Part shown: one piece after another, positions 19,486 through 30,171 of the stretch
How the letters are laid out: every line of letters begins with the position of its first letter
Numbering within the stretch: the first letter of the stretch is position 1
Origin: Hyphochytrium catenoides
Lineage: Eukaryota > Sar > Hyphochytriomycetes > Hyphochytriales > Hyphochytriaceae
NCBI GenBank assembly: GCA_900088475.1
Contig: FLMG01000972.1
Location: 42,917 to 73,182, forward strand
DNA: 30,266 nt
Direction of reading: 5' to 3'
Translations under genes and position numbers: made by a program
The notes under the pieces: generated by a model
What the model was told of the DNA's origin: nothing
Database searches by the model: none
Seen by the model: only the letters and a program-made list of their open reading frames with translations

Positions 19486-20742
19486 TCAGGGACGGAGGAA
19501 CACTTTGAGAATCCCTTCCTCTTTCAGATGGAACATCTTATAGAGCTCGGGTCCTTCAGACAACCTTCCGTAATAGTTGACGACCATGGTGGGATCAAAA
19601 TTATTCTTCAGCATCATTTCTAGCACATAGTTCCACACCGCTTGGACGAAGCACTGGCCACCGCGAACGGTCAAGTGCTTCTCCATCATTGCTCCTATTG
19701 GGAACTGGTTGGCGAAGCCCATGTAGTCACCAATGATGGAGATATTCCCGTTCTTCCGCACGGCATATATGCATTGCGAGAGAATATCAGGAGAGTCCGT
19801 CTCTAGCCCAATGGCGCGCTGAATGGTATGGAGCCAGGTCGCAGAGTATCGGAACCCTGCACACTCAATAGCGACATCGACCCCTCCTGGACAGCGCTCG
19901 AACACTGCTTGAACGACATCCGAGACTTCCTTGGCATTGATCACATCCACACCAAGTTTCTCCTTTGCCAGCTGCAGGCGCTCCGGGACGACGTCAATAC
20001 CGATAATCTTCTTGGCACCCAGGACCTTGGCCCACTGCAAAGCAAGAAGTCCCACTGGACCACAACCCCAGACAGCGACGCTGCAGCCTTCTCTGACCTC
20101 ACCAAGCTGGCAGGCATGCAGAGAGGTACAGGCGATGTCTGATATATATAAGGCTTTGTCATCTGGTATCTCATCAGGCAGCGGGAGACAGTTGTAGTCA
20201 GCAAATGGCACACGAAGATACTCCGCTTGGCCACCAGGATAACCGCCAGTGATATGACCATAGCCAAAGATTCCGCTAGTCCGATGGCCGTAGAGCTTTT
20301 CCATCACTCTGCTAGAGTTGGTGGTGTCGCAGCAGCTATGCTCACCACGCTTGCAATAGTCGCAAGTGCCGCAAGTGATGGCAAAAGCAACCACTACGCG
20401 CTGACCCTTGCGAATGTGCTTCACCTCTGGGCCGATATCTTCAACAATACCGAGGGTCTCGTGACCTAAGATGTCACCGTCGCGCATGTGCGGGAACTCA
20501 GCCGTGTAAAGGTGAAGATCACTGCCACATATCGTAGTCGCCGTCACACGGATCAGAGCATCTTCTGGAGCAGACACGAGAGGCTGCGGGACAGTGGCAT
20601 ACTCAACCTTGTTTTTGCCCTTCCAAATAAGGGCGTGCATGGTCTCGGTGTCGGACCAACGCTGCTGGCTATCGCCAGGACTAACAGGGTTATTTCCAAG
20701 AACCTCTTCAAGTCTGTTACCCAGGAAGTTGATGAGCGACAT
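19486..20742 (-). CDS. Zinc-dependent medium-chain alcohol/formaldehyde dehydrogenase-like protein
   Basis: Single uninterrupted frame of 418 aa. Medium-chain dehydrogenase/reductase with catalytic zinc ligands C72 and H94-E95 (ICGSDLH, GHETLG), the structural zinc site C124-x2-C127-x2-C130-x7-C138, and an NAD(P)-binding GxGxxG at 226-231 (WGCGPVG) ending in GID at 248-250. The insert GYGHITGGYPGGQAEYLRVP and the LSQCIYAVRKNG block are typical of the glutathione-independent formaldehyde dehydrogenase-like branch of MDR proteins known from fungi and bacteria. The substrate cannot be read from the sequence. ATG 20742 gives a 34-residue N-terminal extension; a second in-frame ATG at 20640 (MHALIWKG) begins exactly where the family usually starts and may be the real start. 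Every other well-supported gene here is spliced; this one is not. Confidence 0.93.
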   Translation of the reverse strand: MSLINFLGNRLEEVLGNNPVSPGDSQQRWSDTETMHALIWKGKNKVEYATVPQPLVSAPEDALIRVTATTICGSDLHLYTAEFPHMRDGDILGHETLGIVEDIGPEVKHIRKGQRVVVAFAITCGTCDYCKRGEHSCCDTTNSSRVMEKLYGHRTSGIFGYGHITGGYPGGQAEYLRVPFADYNCLPLPDEIPDDKALYISDIACTSLHACQLGEVREGCSVAVWGCGPVGLLALQWAKVLGAKKIIGIDVVPERLQLAKEKLGVDVINAKEVSDVVQAVFERCPGGVDVAIECAGFRYSATWLHTIQRAIGLETDSPDILSQCIYAVRKNGNISIIGDYMGFANQFPIGAMMEKHLTVRGGQCFVQAVWNYVLEMMLKNNFDPTMVVNYYGRLSEGPELYKMFHLKEEGILKVFLRP

Positions 20743-23479
20743 GGTTCTCCGTTAATATTGATGCGCGGGCCGTCAACCTTGTGATGATATGAGAATCCCT
20801 TACACTTGGAGGGCAAAATTGAATATGAACCCCGTCGCACCTTGTGAGCAGAGCCTGAGGAGAACAAGGCTATGCTGCTATGACGCGGTGGAGCGTTGAA
20901 AGGAGACAAAGGAGAACGGAAGAAGACAAGTGTCTAGAGGTAGGGCCTGATGACCACCACTACTAGCTAATGACAAGCAATGCCCTTCTCAGAGTCCGCC
21001 CACTATCACTTGACCATTATTACTGACTGCTCGCTTTAATCAATGGAAGGAGGCTGGGCGATAAAGGAGCCAAGAACAACGCGGGGGACTTGCATGGCCC
21101 TCGCTTTTCCTCATTCTGTCATCGTCTTTCTTGGCGGGTTCTGAGTTTGCTATCGCGCTTGCAGCTGTCTACTGGTTTAATGGGGTTCAATGACGGTACC
21201 TCATCGCTCTATCTTGTGCGTCGAGGCAAGAAGAGCTGGCAAACAGTTTAGGTTAATGTCGGGAAAGAACGTTGATCGAGCGAGCGGAGGACTCTCTCCT
21301 TCTTCAGGGTAGTTTGATAGCCAGCCCCCAACCCTACTAGCTAGCATACTGGCGCGGCTTCGTCCATGGTCGCCATCGTTCTTTGATCGAATCAACACTG
21401 CTAGCCCGCCACATCAGCAGCCGCGTTCATCAGGAAAAAAGAACTACTCCATCTCTCAGCTGTTCCTTTCCTCCATTGCTACTTCTTGTTCCTCCTCCTC
21501 CTCCACCACGCCGCCAACGCTGCTCCGTCCTCTCCGCTGCTGTCTTCGCTGTCACAAGTCATGATCATAAGCAGCCACAAGAGGGAGCGAGGAGAAGAAG
21601 GAGGCCAAGGGAGAGACATCCGCTGCTCATCAGAGTTCTACATTCTTGGATAAACTGTGGAGGACGAGGGGTGTCTCTTGTTGTCTCCTTCCTTCTTCTT
21701 CTTCTGCTTCCTCATCAGTCATTCAGAGAACAGTCCACCGCCCACCCAGCCAGCAGGACGGAGAATCCAATGAAGATGTGTGATGAGAAAGGAGGATGAT
21801 TCTGGTTCCCTCATCTTAATTTTACCTATAATCTATGGGCTATTGTTGTTACTGGAAACGCCCAAGGTAATAACAGCGCGGTACTTACATACAGTGAGGA
21901 TCAGTGAGGATGACATTATTATGAAATAGATAGGTCTCGGGCACCTCCTCGTCTCTCAGGAGGGTTGGGGCATAATACCTACTACGACGCAGTTCCTAGG
22001 GCTTTCTTTTTCAACGTTGTCGGCGGGAAGACGGAGTGCCGGTTCCCTTGATGATTATAGAAAGATAGAGGAGGACAGAAGAGCGCGGCGAAGGGCTGGC
22101 GGGAAGAGAAGATAGAAGACGACGACGGAGCGCTAGATAGACAACACGGCTTGAGCTTTTACTATAAAGGGAGGACGAGTTGTGAAATAATAGGAGGAGC
22201 TTGAGGAAGCAATAGAAGACGGAGAAGTCGTTCTTACTGATACTTCGGACACCAGTTATCTGCACTTCTCCTGACGATTATCAAAGATAGAAGCATATCT
22301 TCGAGGAGGCGGCAGTAGAAGAAGAGAAGTCCAGTACACTGAAGAAGAGAAGCAACATTTGAGCTTCACCTAAGCTGATGGCCACAGCTGCTGCTGGATT
22401 ACGAAGAAGATAATTCCTCAGTGCATGAGGTGGTGGTGGTTGGTGGTGGGACAGCAGTAGCAGGGGTACTGACCACCTGGACCATTGGCCAATCCGCTTC
22501 TGCTAGTAGACAAGCGAGACAGAGCTACTAGTGGCTGGTGGTGAAAGAGCAGTAGCAGCGGTACTGACAAAAGAGACTGGGCCCAGCAGCGGTACTGACA
22601 AAAGAGACTGGGCCTGGCTCGGTGCGCCTCTATTAGTAACGGGGTGCGACAATACTACTACTTTTTATAAAAAATCAAACATAGGTGCTTCAATGTTGGC
22701 AGACCGCAGATCTGAGAGTAAATGACCCGTCTTGCATCTGATGATACTTCCCAGGTTGAAAGGGGAATGAGTGAACTTATCATCATGGGATTGATCCTTA
22801 GTAGAGACACCATCGTTCTCTGCAACAGAAGAGGAAATACGTATTCTCCTGGAAAAGCCACCAGTAGTGCTTAACAAGCTGCTGCCAGTCAGCCCAGGAA
22901 GAAGTAGATCTATGGAGGCAGTGCCCAACTACAAATCAATAATCACCACGTCCAGAAGAGGTGCTATGACTAGCTACTATGATGGCAGTAGAGGTGCAAG
23001 TCTGGTGGTCCCACGACGCCAAGCTACTCTGGCTCTGTATGTATACACACAGGAGTGCTCTTCACTACTTTCTACTCCTTTTGTATGTCAGAAGGCTGCT
23101 TACCTTTCCCACATCCTACATTGACCCAATGCTCCGCCATAATACTACTGCCTGCTGATGGTGGCTTGTTGCTACCAGCGAAACTGCAGAGGAGGAATGA
23201 ACGGGCATCCCAGTTGAAGATAAGATAGAGCTCTACGCCTGCCTTGTTGCCCTTATCATTTGCATTCTGGTCGGGCGGTGCATCATATTATCCAGATCCG
23301 TCTCTCATAGACTCATAATAGACAAAGACAAAGACGAGGACTCAAACACTCTTCACTCCAAAGTTTGCACCAAAAAAAAGTAACGAGCAGAGTTCAAAGG
23401 GAAAGTAACGGCCCTTGCTTGAACCACCTTATTAGAAATTAGTCATCCATATCGCGCATAAAGGGCTTTTGTCGAATTG
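20743..23479. other. Gene-poor interval with simple repeats
   Basis: About 2.7 kb without a supported gene. Several frames of 60-138 codons occur (for example plus 21383-21799), but they are low-complexity Arg/Ser/Leu/Pro strings from CT- or GA-rich DNA with no family resemblance. Contains GGT-rich and 28-bp repeats near 22430-22614. Confidence 0.5.
22453..22614. repeat. 28-bp tandem repeats with a diverged copy
   Basis: Two identical 28-bp copies (22556-22583 and 22587-22614; core GGTACTGACAAAAGAGACTG) separated by CAG, with a diverged partial copy (CAGTAGCAGGGGTACTGACC) starting at about 22455. Adjacent DNA is GGT/TGG-rich. Confidence 0.85.
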
Positions 23480-23871
23480 TTATTGGTGAGAGGAGCTGTC
23501 GTCATCCGAGATACAACAAGTGAACATGTTGATGAATGAAGCCTGACTCGGGTTAGTATTTACCCGAATGTCAATGGCTGTTGAACATCCATAGCTCCAA
23601 CCTAAGCTCGGGTTGTACTCGGGTCTTTGGGTCACATCATCGCTTGGACAGAAGACTTGTAACGCTTCTCCTTCGCACTCCAGACTGTATGAGGTTGGTC
23701 CCTCCTTTTTCCCCTCTGGTTCTATAGACTTTGGGGACTGAAGGCTGGTTGGTGCACTGAGCCTTGGAGACGCCCTGCCAGAGGTATCTCTTACGGAGCT
23801 AAGCACCAGAGCCAAGATGAGGGCAGGGACAGCAGACGTCTCTGCTAAGCATAGCCGTCGGTCTGGTCTGC
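23480..23871 (-). CDS. Possible terminal exon of an unrecognised Cys-containing protein
   Basis: Open for 129 codons from an acceptor-like AAGTAG at 23872 to TAA at 23480-23482. It starts GRPDRRLCLAETSAVPALIL, carries a short hydrophobic stretch (VPALILALVL), then a polar Ser/Pro/Lys segment, then C-containing blocks (SLECEGEALQVFCPSDD, SYGCSTAID, MFTCCISDDDSS). Codon content looks coding-like, but there is no in-frame ATG. An upstream minus-strand segment ending in phase 1 before GTACGT near 24160 would be phase-compatible but also lacks an ATG. Could be part of a secreted or membrane protein, or not a gene. Confidence 0.3.
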
Positions 23872-24375
23872 CTACTTATTCTGCTGCATCTATACCTTGT
23901 AGACACTATCTTCCTGCCACAGTGATGCCACCCCTTCCCCCTCCATCGGCCACAACCGTAACAGCCAAGACTAGGATGAAAGATGAATGGGATTTGAAGA
24001 GGGAGGAGGATGGGCACCTACCTTGGCGAGGCCGAGCAAGCTAAGCCATTGTAGGCAGGCCAAGTTCTTAAAAATGATACTGATGAAGTAGGCCAGCTAG
24101 CGGAAAGAGACGCCAAAGCAGCCATGTGGTACAGGTCTTAAGAGTTCAACTCCCCCCACGTACCTCTCTGTAAAAACTCTTGTTTATAAGGCGATGTGTT
24201 GAGCCTGATGCTCTTGAATGCGGGCCAGGATTTGGCCGGTAACCTACCCTTGTCACTTTCCGATTTGTATCGCCTAGTACGTGGCTCTTTGGTCACTGTT
24301 GCCGCGCTTAAATTTAACACGGCAGCCTGAGATCGACTCCAGACTAAGGAGCGAGGTTGTCTTAACTAAGACACA
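23872..24375. other. Upstream region of the CD36-like gene
   Basis: About 500 bp with no confident gene. It should contain the promoter of the plus-strand receptor gene starting at 24376. Minus-strand frames here (24138-24320) are open but lack a start codon. Confidence 0.45.
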
Positions 24376-27300
24376 ATGTCGGAGAAGAAGGGGTACGTTG
24401 TGCTAATTGCTGGTTAGCTGTGGTTAGCTGTACGACGGTCCTTCTTCACCTCAGTGAGATTCAAGCTGTTTCTTCTGTCTTTGTCTAACTGCCTTTGTTA
24501 TGTTGTCCATACTATAGCGGAAGTGGAGGCAATAGCCAGTGCGGCACCTGCGTCTGGGGCGTCTCCTTGGTCCTAGGTATCGTCCTGGTACTTGCGGGCA
24601 TTATCATTGGAGCCGTCGTCCCAGGCACGGTAAACAAAGGCCTGCAGGAGAAAGCGAAGTTCTGCTCTGAAGAGGATGCCTCTTTCAAAGAGTGGGAGGA
24701 GCCGGCTAATGCCTTGATGGCTATTTATCAGTTCAACCTTACCAACCCCAATGAGGTGATGACTGGGGCGAAGCCACAGGTTCGGGAAGTGGGGCCCTTT
24801 TACTATGATGTAAGTTCATTAAATCCCCTCCTGCCTGCCAACAAGGCTAAGTCTGCATCCTTTCGATGTACTTCGCTTTGCCAACCTTCCGTATCCTGGC
24901 CGCCATTTTCCTTGTCCTAACTAATGACTTTGTCTCTTCAGGTCACAACTCTTAGAATGAATATGAAGCTCTCTGAGGACAAGGCGTCTGTCAGCTACGA
25001 GGAGCAGACCCTGTACAACATCACTACTCCACCGGAGAATGTCTATACTGAGCCCTTCGCAAAACCCTATGCCGAGTCAGACGACGTCCTCCTCACAAAC
25101 GTTAACCCTGTTTATCTCAAGATCATTAACCAGCTCAGCACTATGGGAGGAGAGCAGGCTCTTGCCTTCAGCTTCTATAATGCAACTGCGCTACCTCAAC
25201 TTGCAACCCTTGCAAAGAATCTCAAGGATGCCTCTCTTCTCACGTCAGATCAAAACGCTGCAGTCACGAAAGCTCTCATGGGTTATCCTCTTTCTCTAAT
25301 CCTCTGCCTGGATACCCTGAACCCGGCTCTCATGGGCTTCTGCCTCAAACTTGCACAGAAGTTCGAAGTTACTGCGAACTTGACCGGAGAGGCAGCGAAG
25401 TCGTTCCAGTTCACTGTTGCCAAGGATGGCCTTTTAAATCTGACCTCTTACTTTATGGAGCTCAAGAACACGAGCCTAGGCGGGTCTCCAAACCACGGGT
25501 TGTTCGTACAGAGGACTGTAAGTTCCCCCTGTCGTCATTTCAACTAGCTGGCAACTACTTCTCTCTCCTTTTAGACTCTTTGATCCTCCTCTACCAGTGG
25601 TTTTCCGTGTATCTCTCTCTTTGGTTCCTCTCCCGTCTCTTCTCTCTATTTTTGTCACCTTCTATGTCTCGTTTGCGCGACATATTATCTTCTCTTGTTA
25701 GCACGTTAATAACTCTTACCTCATCCTCCCGTTGTTTGGTCTTCGATAGGTTCGTGAGTGGATATTTGGAGGCTACTCTACTTTTCTAGGAGGTGCCGCG
25801 ACGATTGGTTATTGGACAGATCCTACCAAGTGCAACAAGTCAGCCAGTCCTCCTGTCTGTGGCTCCGTTAGAACACAGGCTTGCAACACCTGCAAAACCA
25901 GCAAGGATTCTGCCGTGGTGGGCGCAAACTGCAAGACGTGCGTTGAGCTCTCAGGACTCTGCGATCTTTGCCCGCAAGCAGCAATGGCTCTTGCTATGCA
26001 GTCCACACTCTGTGATGGTGTACAGCAGCGTCTAAGAGGTAAGAAGCTTCTTTCTCTTTTGAGACTTTTCTTCTCTTTGGTGGGATAAGACAATCCATAG
26101 CACTTAGCATTCTTCGCTGTTCTTTGTACGAAATCTTTTATACACCGCTGTCCTCAATCCCTCCGCCTTCCTCCCTACCACTTGGTCTTTGCCTTGCTTA
26201 CAAGCGTACCCTTGGCAACTAGCCGTTCTACGTACATTCTTTCTCTAATGTAGGAGACCTGCTGCTCTCGGTGGTGGTTGCTTTCTTTCATTCTCTTTTC
26301 TGACCTCTCTCCCTCTTCTCTTCTTATTCAATAAAACAGCGCTGGGCGTAGCATACGGACTCCCGGATGCGGCAACAGCCGAGCTTGTTGCCACCAGTCT
26401 TACCAGCAATACTTGCCGGAAGTGCAATGCCGAGGGCGACTACAAATTCTGCCTTGTCCCTTCCCTGGGGCTGCTCACTAAGAAGCCGTACGATCTGTCG
26501 GGCATCTCCAAGCAGCGCTACGAGACCAATCTCTATGGCAAAGTCGATAAGGTGAGGGGTCGTCGCAGATAGATGGGCGGTTCGAGTCGGACTCTGTGGA
26601 GAGGATGACAGAAAAGCCCGTCTACCTTGGTCTCCTATGTTATTTTGCTAGTCCCGTCCTCTAAGTGTTGCTGTTTCTTCTTCAAAACGTAAAAGAGCTC
26701 ATCATGTTCCTCTAGAGTCTTATTTTCCTTGCTCCCATTGCAACGCCCCTGATGGCCCTCATTTCACGCTCTTTCCTCGCTGTCTTACCAGCCCGACACC
26801 GTCGTCGTTGGCTCCGGTTGCGCATATCAAGCCGACTTCCTTCAGATACGTAGCATCAACGGTGTCGACAAACTTCCTGTCTGGATCAACGGAACCAAGC
26901 AGGTTAACCCTCCTGCAGCTGCCTTCCCGTTCTACACATCTCCCCTTATGGATTGCGAGAACCGTATCACACCTTTCTTCAACGCTACGTGCCTTCCGAT
27001 CTCAGGCAGGATCACTCCAGGGGCCGTTGGCCAGGGTGTTGGCCTGAACGGGCTAAAGACTGACCCTTCAACGGCGGCCGGCAAGCTCACCTTCTATGCC
27101 AAGCCGCTAAAGCGCGCTGTTGACTTACATCAGAAGAACGTTTCTACGTTGGCGAGCGGCACCATTGGAGTCGTGACCTACACGTCGAAAGATGTCTTCT
27201 CCTTCGCACAAGCCCCAGAGACAGGCGCCGGCGTGCCCTTTGATGGAGCCTTACAGCTCTCGTACGATGCAGGCTTCCTCCTCTTAGTCTCTCTTCCGTA

Positions 27301-27742
27301 CTTCTATGGCGCAAATGCAAGTTACTTTGACACCAGCGCAACAATGATCAATGGGGCAGGTGTGACGGTGGACGCCGACAAGATCAAGACCATGGAAGAG
27401 GCGTACGACATGCAGCTCTCTCTCGAACCGGCAACGGGTGTTGTCATGAGAGGAAAGGTCCGAACCATGGTCTCTGTGGCCTTCTCTGGCTCCGTCGCAA
27501 CTCCCAACGTATCTTTATCCAATGCCTTCACACCTAACGTGAGAGCTAACACCTTTATTCCGGTCTACTGGTCTGAGAATGGAGGCGTGATTGACAAGGA
27601 AAAAGCTGATCTGTTCACAAAGGCAGTGAGTAGCGCGGGAATCTTCCTCCCTGCCACTGTGGCGCTAATCGTCGTGGGCGTCTTGATGACAGTTATTGGG
27701 CTCTATTGCTGCTGCAAGAGACAGAAAGTCGCGACTGCGTAA
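24376..27742 (+). CDS. CD36/LIMP-2 (SCARB)-family scavenger receptor, enlarged ectodomain
   Basis: Six exons: 24376-24392, 24518-24809, 24942-25517, 25750-26038, 26340-26551, 26792-27742; 778 aa against roughly 470-530 for animal CD36, SR-BI and LIMP-2. Topology is typical: short cytosolic N-terminus, transmembrane helix at about 21-40 (VSLVLGIVLVLAGIIIGAVV), large lumenal/extracellular domain, second helix near the end (FLPATVALIVVGVLMTVIGL), then a short tail CCCKRQKVATA. Family hallmarks: YQFNLTNPNEV...REVGPFYYD, VREWIFGGYSTFL, and PLMDCENRITPFF. Many NxT/S sites suit a glycosylated ectodomain. Unusual is a Cys-rich insertion from residue 323 with CxxC pairs at 339/342, 355/358 and 365/368, plus TCRKC in the next exon. 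Family members bind lipids, lipoproteins or lysosomal enzymes; the ligand here is unknown. The first exon is only 17 nt. Confidence 0.92.
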
Positions 27743-27964
27743 CGGTTTTGCTATTGCTATTGATTAGTCTCAGTATGCAGTGAGCCTGCTAAGTGGCTTA
27801 AGAGCTGTTCTGTATCAAGTAGGACGAAGTGCTAGGGCCTTTCTTGGTGTTTATATATCTATACATATACCCGTATTTTACGGACCTCCATCCGCATACC
27901 TTTTTCATTCTTGACCGTCTTCTATCGCTGGTATCGGCTAAGTGCTGACGGCCAATACGGCTGG
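27743..27964. other. Short convergent intergenic region
   Basis: 222 bp between the receptor stop and the stop of the Hsp70 exchange factor gene; should hold both 3' ends. T/A-rich in the middle (27850-27910), no other feature. Confidence 0.6.
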
Positions 27965-29709
27965 TTATGGTGCTGACTGAACTCCAGATAAGCTAGCTCC
28001 CCCTTCTAGCAGAAGTACGGGCTCCCTTTCGGCGCTCGGAGTTTCCATGGGCTGAGCTGACAATGAAGACGTAAGATCCGGCTCTCGAGCCAGGATTTGT
28101 AGGAGGTTGCCAATGAGTCTTCTTTCTACGGCTGCTGAAGAGGACCCATCAGCCCCTGCTCCTTCACTCAGCTCTTCCCATCGTTCAGTTAGCCGCTGTC
28201 GAGTGAGAAAGGCAGAGCTGGTGAGAAAACAAGTAATCCCAGTATGTAATGGCCTGCTTATTGCAAGTCTCCCGCTGCCTCTCTTCTCTTCTTGTACCAA
28301 TTTCATTGTAGACCTTATACTTCTCTAGCAGCCTTGTCACTAGACGGTGTCGGGAAACTGCTTGTTGTTCGTTGCCTTACCTCTTTCGCATCAGGATGCG
28401 TCCGCTGCAAGTGGGCCAAGTCTTCGGCAGAGGCTGAGAGTGTGTCTATGAGAAGCTGCAATGACCCTTCCTTCAGCTCTAGATCTTCGCTGCCTGTCAG
28501 TTCTAACACTTGTGATAGCATCGGCCCGCCCCTAATCCGCCGTTGTACCTCCTCTGATGAGTGGAGCAGCGCTCGAAGAAGGAACAATGCCCTTCTGGTA
28601 AACTTGACATCTCCACCGGCGAGAGCTGACGATATTATTGACAGCCCTTGTAGATCGTTGAGAAATATACGCTCCGCCTCGGCATCACCTCTTACAGTGC
28701 CTACAAACAAGGTTCAAAGCTCTTCGTCAGTCTAGAAGCGAAGCGAAGGTGAAGAGGGGAATGGGAGTCAAACGGGGAAAGGGCACAATGCAAGCGGGAG
28801 AAGGCCTCTGGAAACATACTTAGGTCGTGCAAAGCTCGTTATGGGAAAAGGCAGATGGAGGACAGCGCTGGGTATCAAAGAACAATGGGAGCGACAACGT
28901 ACATGAGATGCAGCGAAGAGCCTTGTTTCTGCAAGCAGCATCCTCATCTGTAAGCAACGTATGTAGGTAACTCATTGCTCCTGCTCGGACAGCAGCTTGT
29001 TGAGCAAATGGGTTGTTCTGAACCACTGTGGCATAGACTTCTCCTGCTCCCTCTCTTAAGCTCCTAAAGGGAGAGCCAAAGAGGACAAAGAGGGCCTCGA
29101 GACCCCCAAGCTTGATGAAGTCTTTGGAGGCGTCAATCTGCCCAACAATATCTAACAGCTCGTCCAGGAGAAGCTCCTTGTACTCTAACAGCTCTGTCTC
29201 TGTGTACGGCTCCTGCTGCGTAGAGGGGAGCTGATCACCTTCTGTCCTGGTCCTGAAGACCATCCGTGGGTCTTCCCCTTTCTGAATGGCAATGATCTGC
29301 TTCATTCTCTCCACAGGATCTACCTGCTGATTCAGAGCCGCTTCAAGCCACTCCTTATCCTACATCGTTTAGGACAAAGACGGCGGTTCTTAGCTACCTG
29401 AGTAAGGCACAGAGCGTGTGGCTCAAGCGAGAAAGATAAACAGTGAAACCAGGAACAAATGAGGACCAACTGACCGACAGATAGGAGACAACGTCATAGG
29501 CTTGGAAAGGAACAAAAAGGATTAGGAACAGTCATTTATTTACATTGAGAAAGTGAGAGAGAAAGACAGGGATGTGCCACATTTCGCAGCAGCATCTCCT
29601 TTCCAGTGCTTACCTCCTGGCTCATGGGCCGATAGTTGGGCTCTGCAGTGCCATCGCTGTACTTCATCGACCACTGCAGAAGACCTTGCCACTTTCTGGG
29701 GTCCGCCAT
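27965..29709 (-). CDS. FES1: Fes1/HspBP1-type Hsp70 nucleotide exchange factor
   Basis: Four exons: 29614-29709, 28903-29359, 28381-28700, 27965-28195 (TAA stop); 367 aa, close to the usual HspBP1 size. The family is an armadillo-repeat clamp that opens the Hsp70 nucleotide-binding domain to release ADP in the cytosol. Seen: the Fes1-type N-terminus with KWQGLLQWSMKYSDGT, then DKEWLEAALN, and armadillo helices including LLDIVGQIDASKDFIKLGG, LREGAGEVYATVVQNNPFAQ, KALRCISCTVRG across the exon 2/3 junction, and KFTRRALFLLRALLHSSEEV. The C-terminal exon holds RLTERWEELSEG and a Ser/Pro/Glu-rich tail ending GVQSAP. Another in-frame ATG 18 bp upstream (29727, MLGRGR) is possible; 29709 is chosen because MADPRKWQ begins next to the conserved helix. 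Donors are GTAAGC, GTACGT and GTAAGG. Confidence 0.92.
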
Positions 29710-30171
29710 CCTTCCTCGCCCGAGCAAAGAAGTTAGCCCTTTAGAGTGTTTCTCTTGCGGCTCTGGCTCTTCCCAGTAGAACGGTTCTATTCCTCAACCC
29801 ACTCTTCGCTAGCGCTGCTAATCAATCAAGTGCCAGCGTTGCTCGTTCCTTTGAGTAAGAAGCTTACAAAGTGGGACGCTTTCTGATGGGAGAAATCCTA
29901 AGAGAGTACGAGCAGCAGTGAGAGGATGTTTCCTTCTTTCTATCACCGGGGAAGGGAGGCGGAGGAGCGAGAAGAAAGCTGCTTGAGAAGAGGCCAGGCC
30001 TTGGCTGGGAAAGGACACGATGAGGCCGCAGATCCGATGGGGAACAGCTTGACCACCACCTGCAAGGGTTCTGATCCCTCTCACTCGTTGGTCATACTTC
30101 TCTTCTTCCTGCCCTCTGGCTCTCGAGGGTTTTATCCTCTGTTGATTGTCTATGTCTTGTCTCATTTGTTC
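29710..30171. other. Upstream of the Fes1-like gene; no supported gene
   Basis: Contains the presumed promoter of the minus-strand Fes1-like gene. A minus-strand frame 29818-30165 (115 codons) is open but resembles nothing I know and its upstream part is GA-rich. It could be an exon of a gene beyond the window. Confidence 0.45.

Noticed and set aside
21383-21799. 138-codon plus-strand frame in the gene-poor interval
   Set aside because: Low-complexity Leu/Pro/Arg runs arising from C/T- and G/A-rich DNA; no recognisable domain.
24138-24320. Minus-strand frame upstream of the receptor gene
   Set aside because: Phase-compatible with 23480-23871 but has no ATG and reaches into the presumed promoter and 5' UTR of the plus-strand gene.
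29818-30165. 115-codon minus-strand frame at the right edge
   Set aside because: No start context or family match, and a second minus frame is equally open over part of it. It could be an exon of a gene outside the window but is not supportable here.
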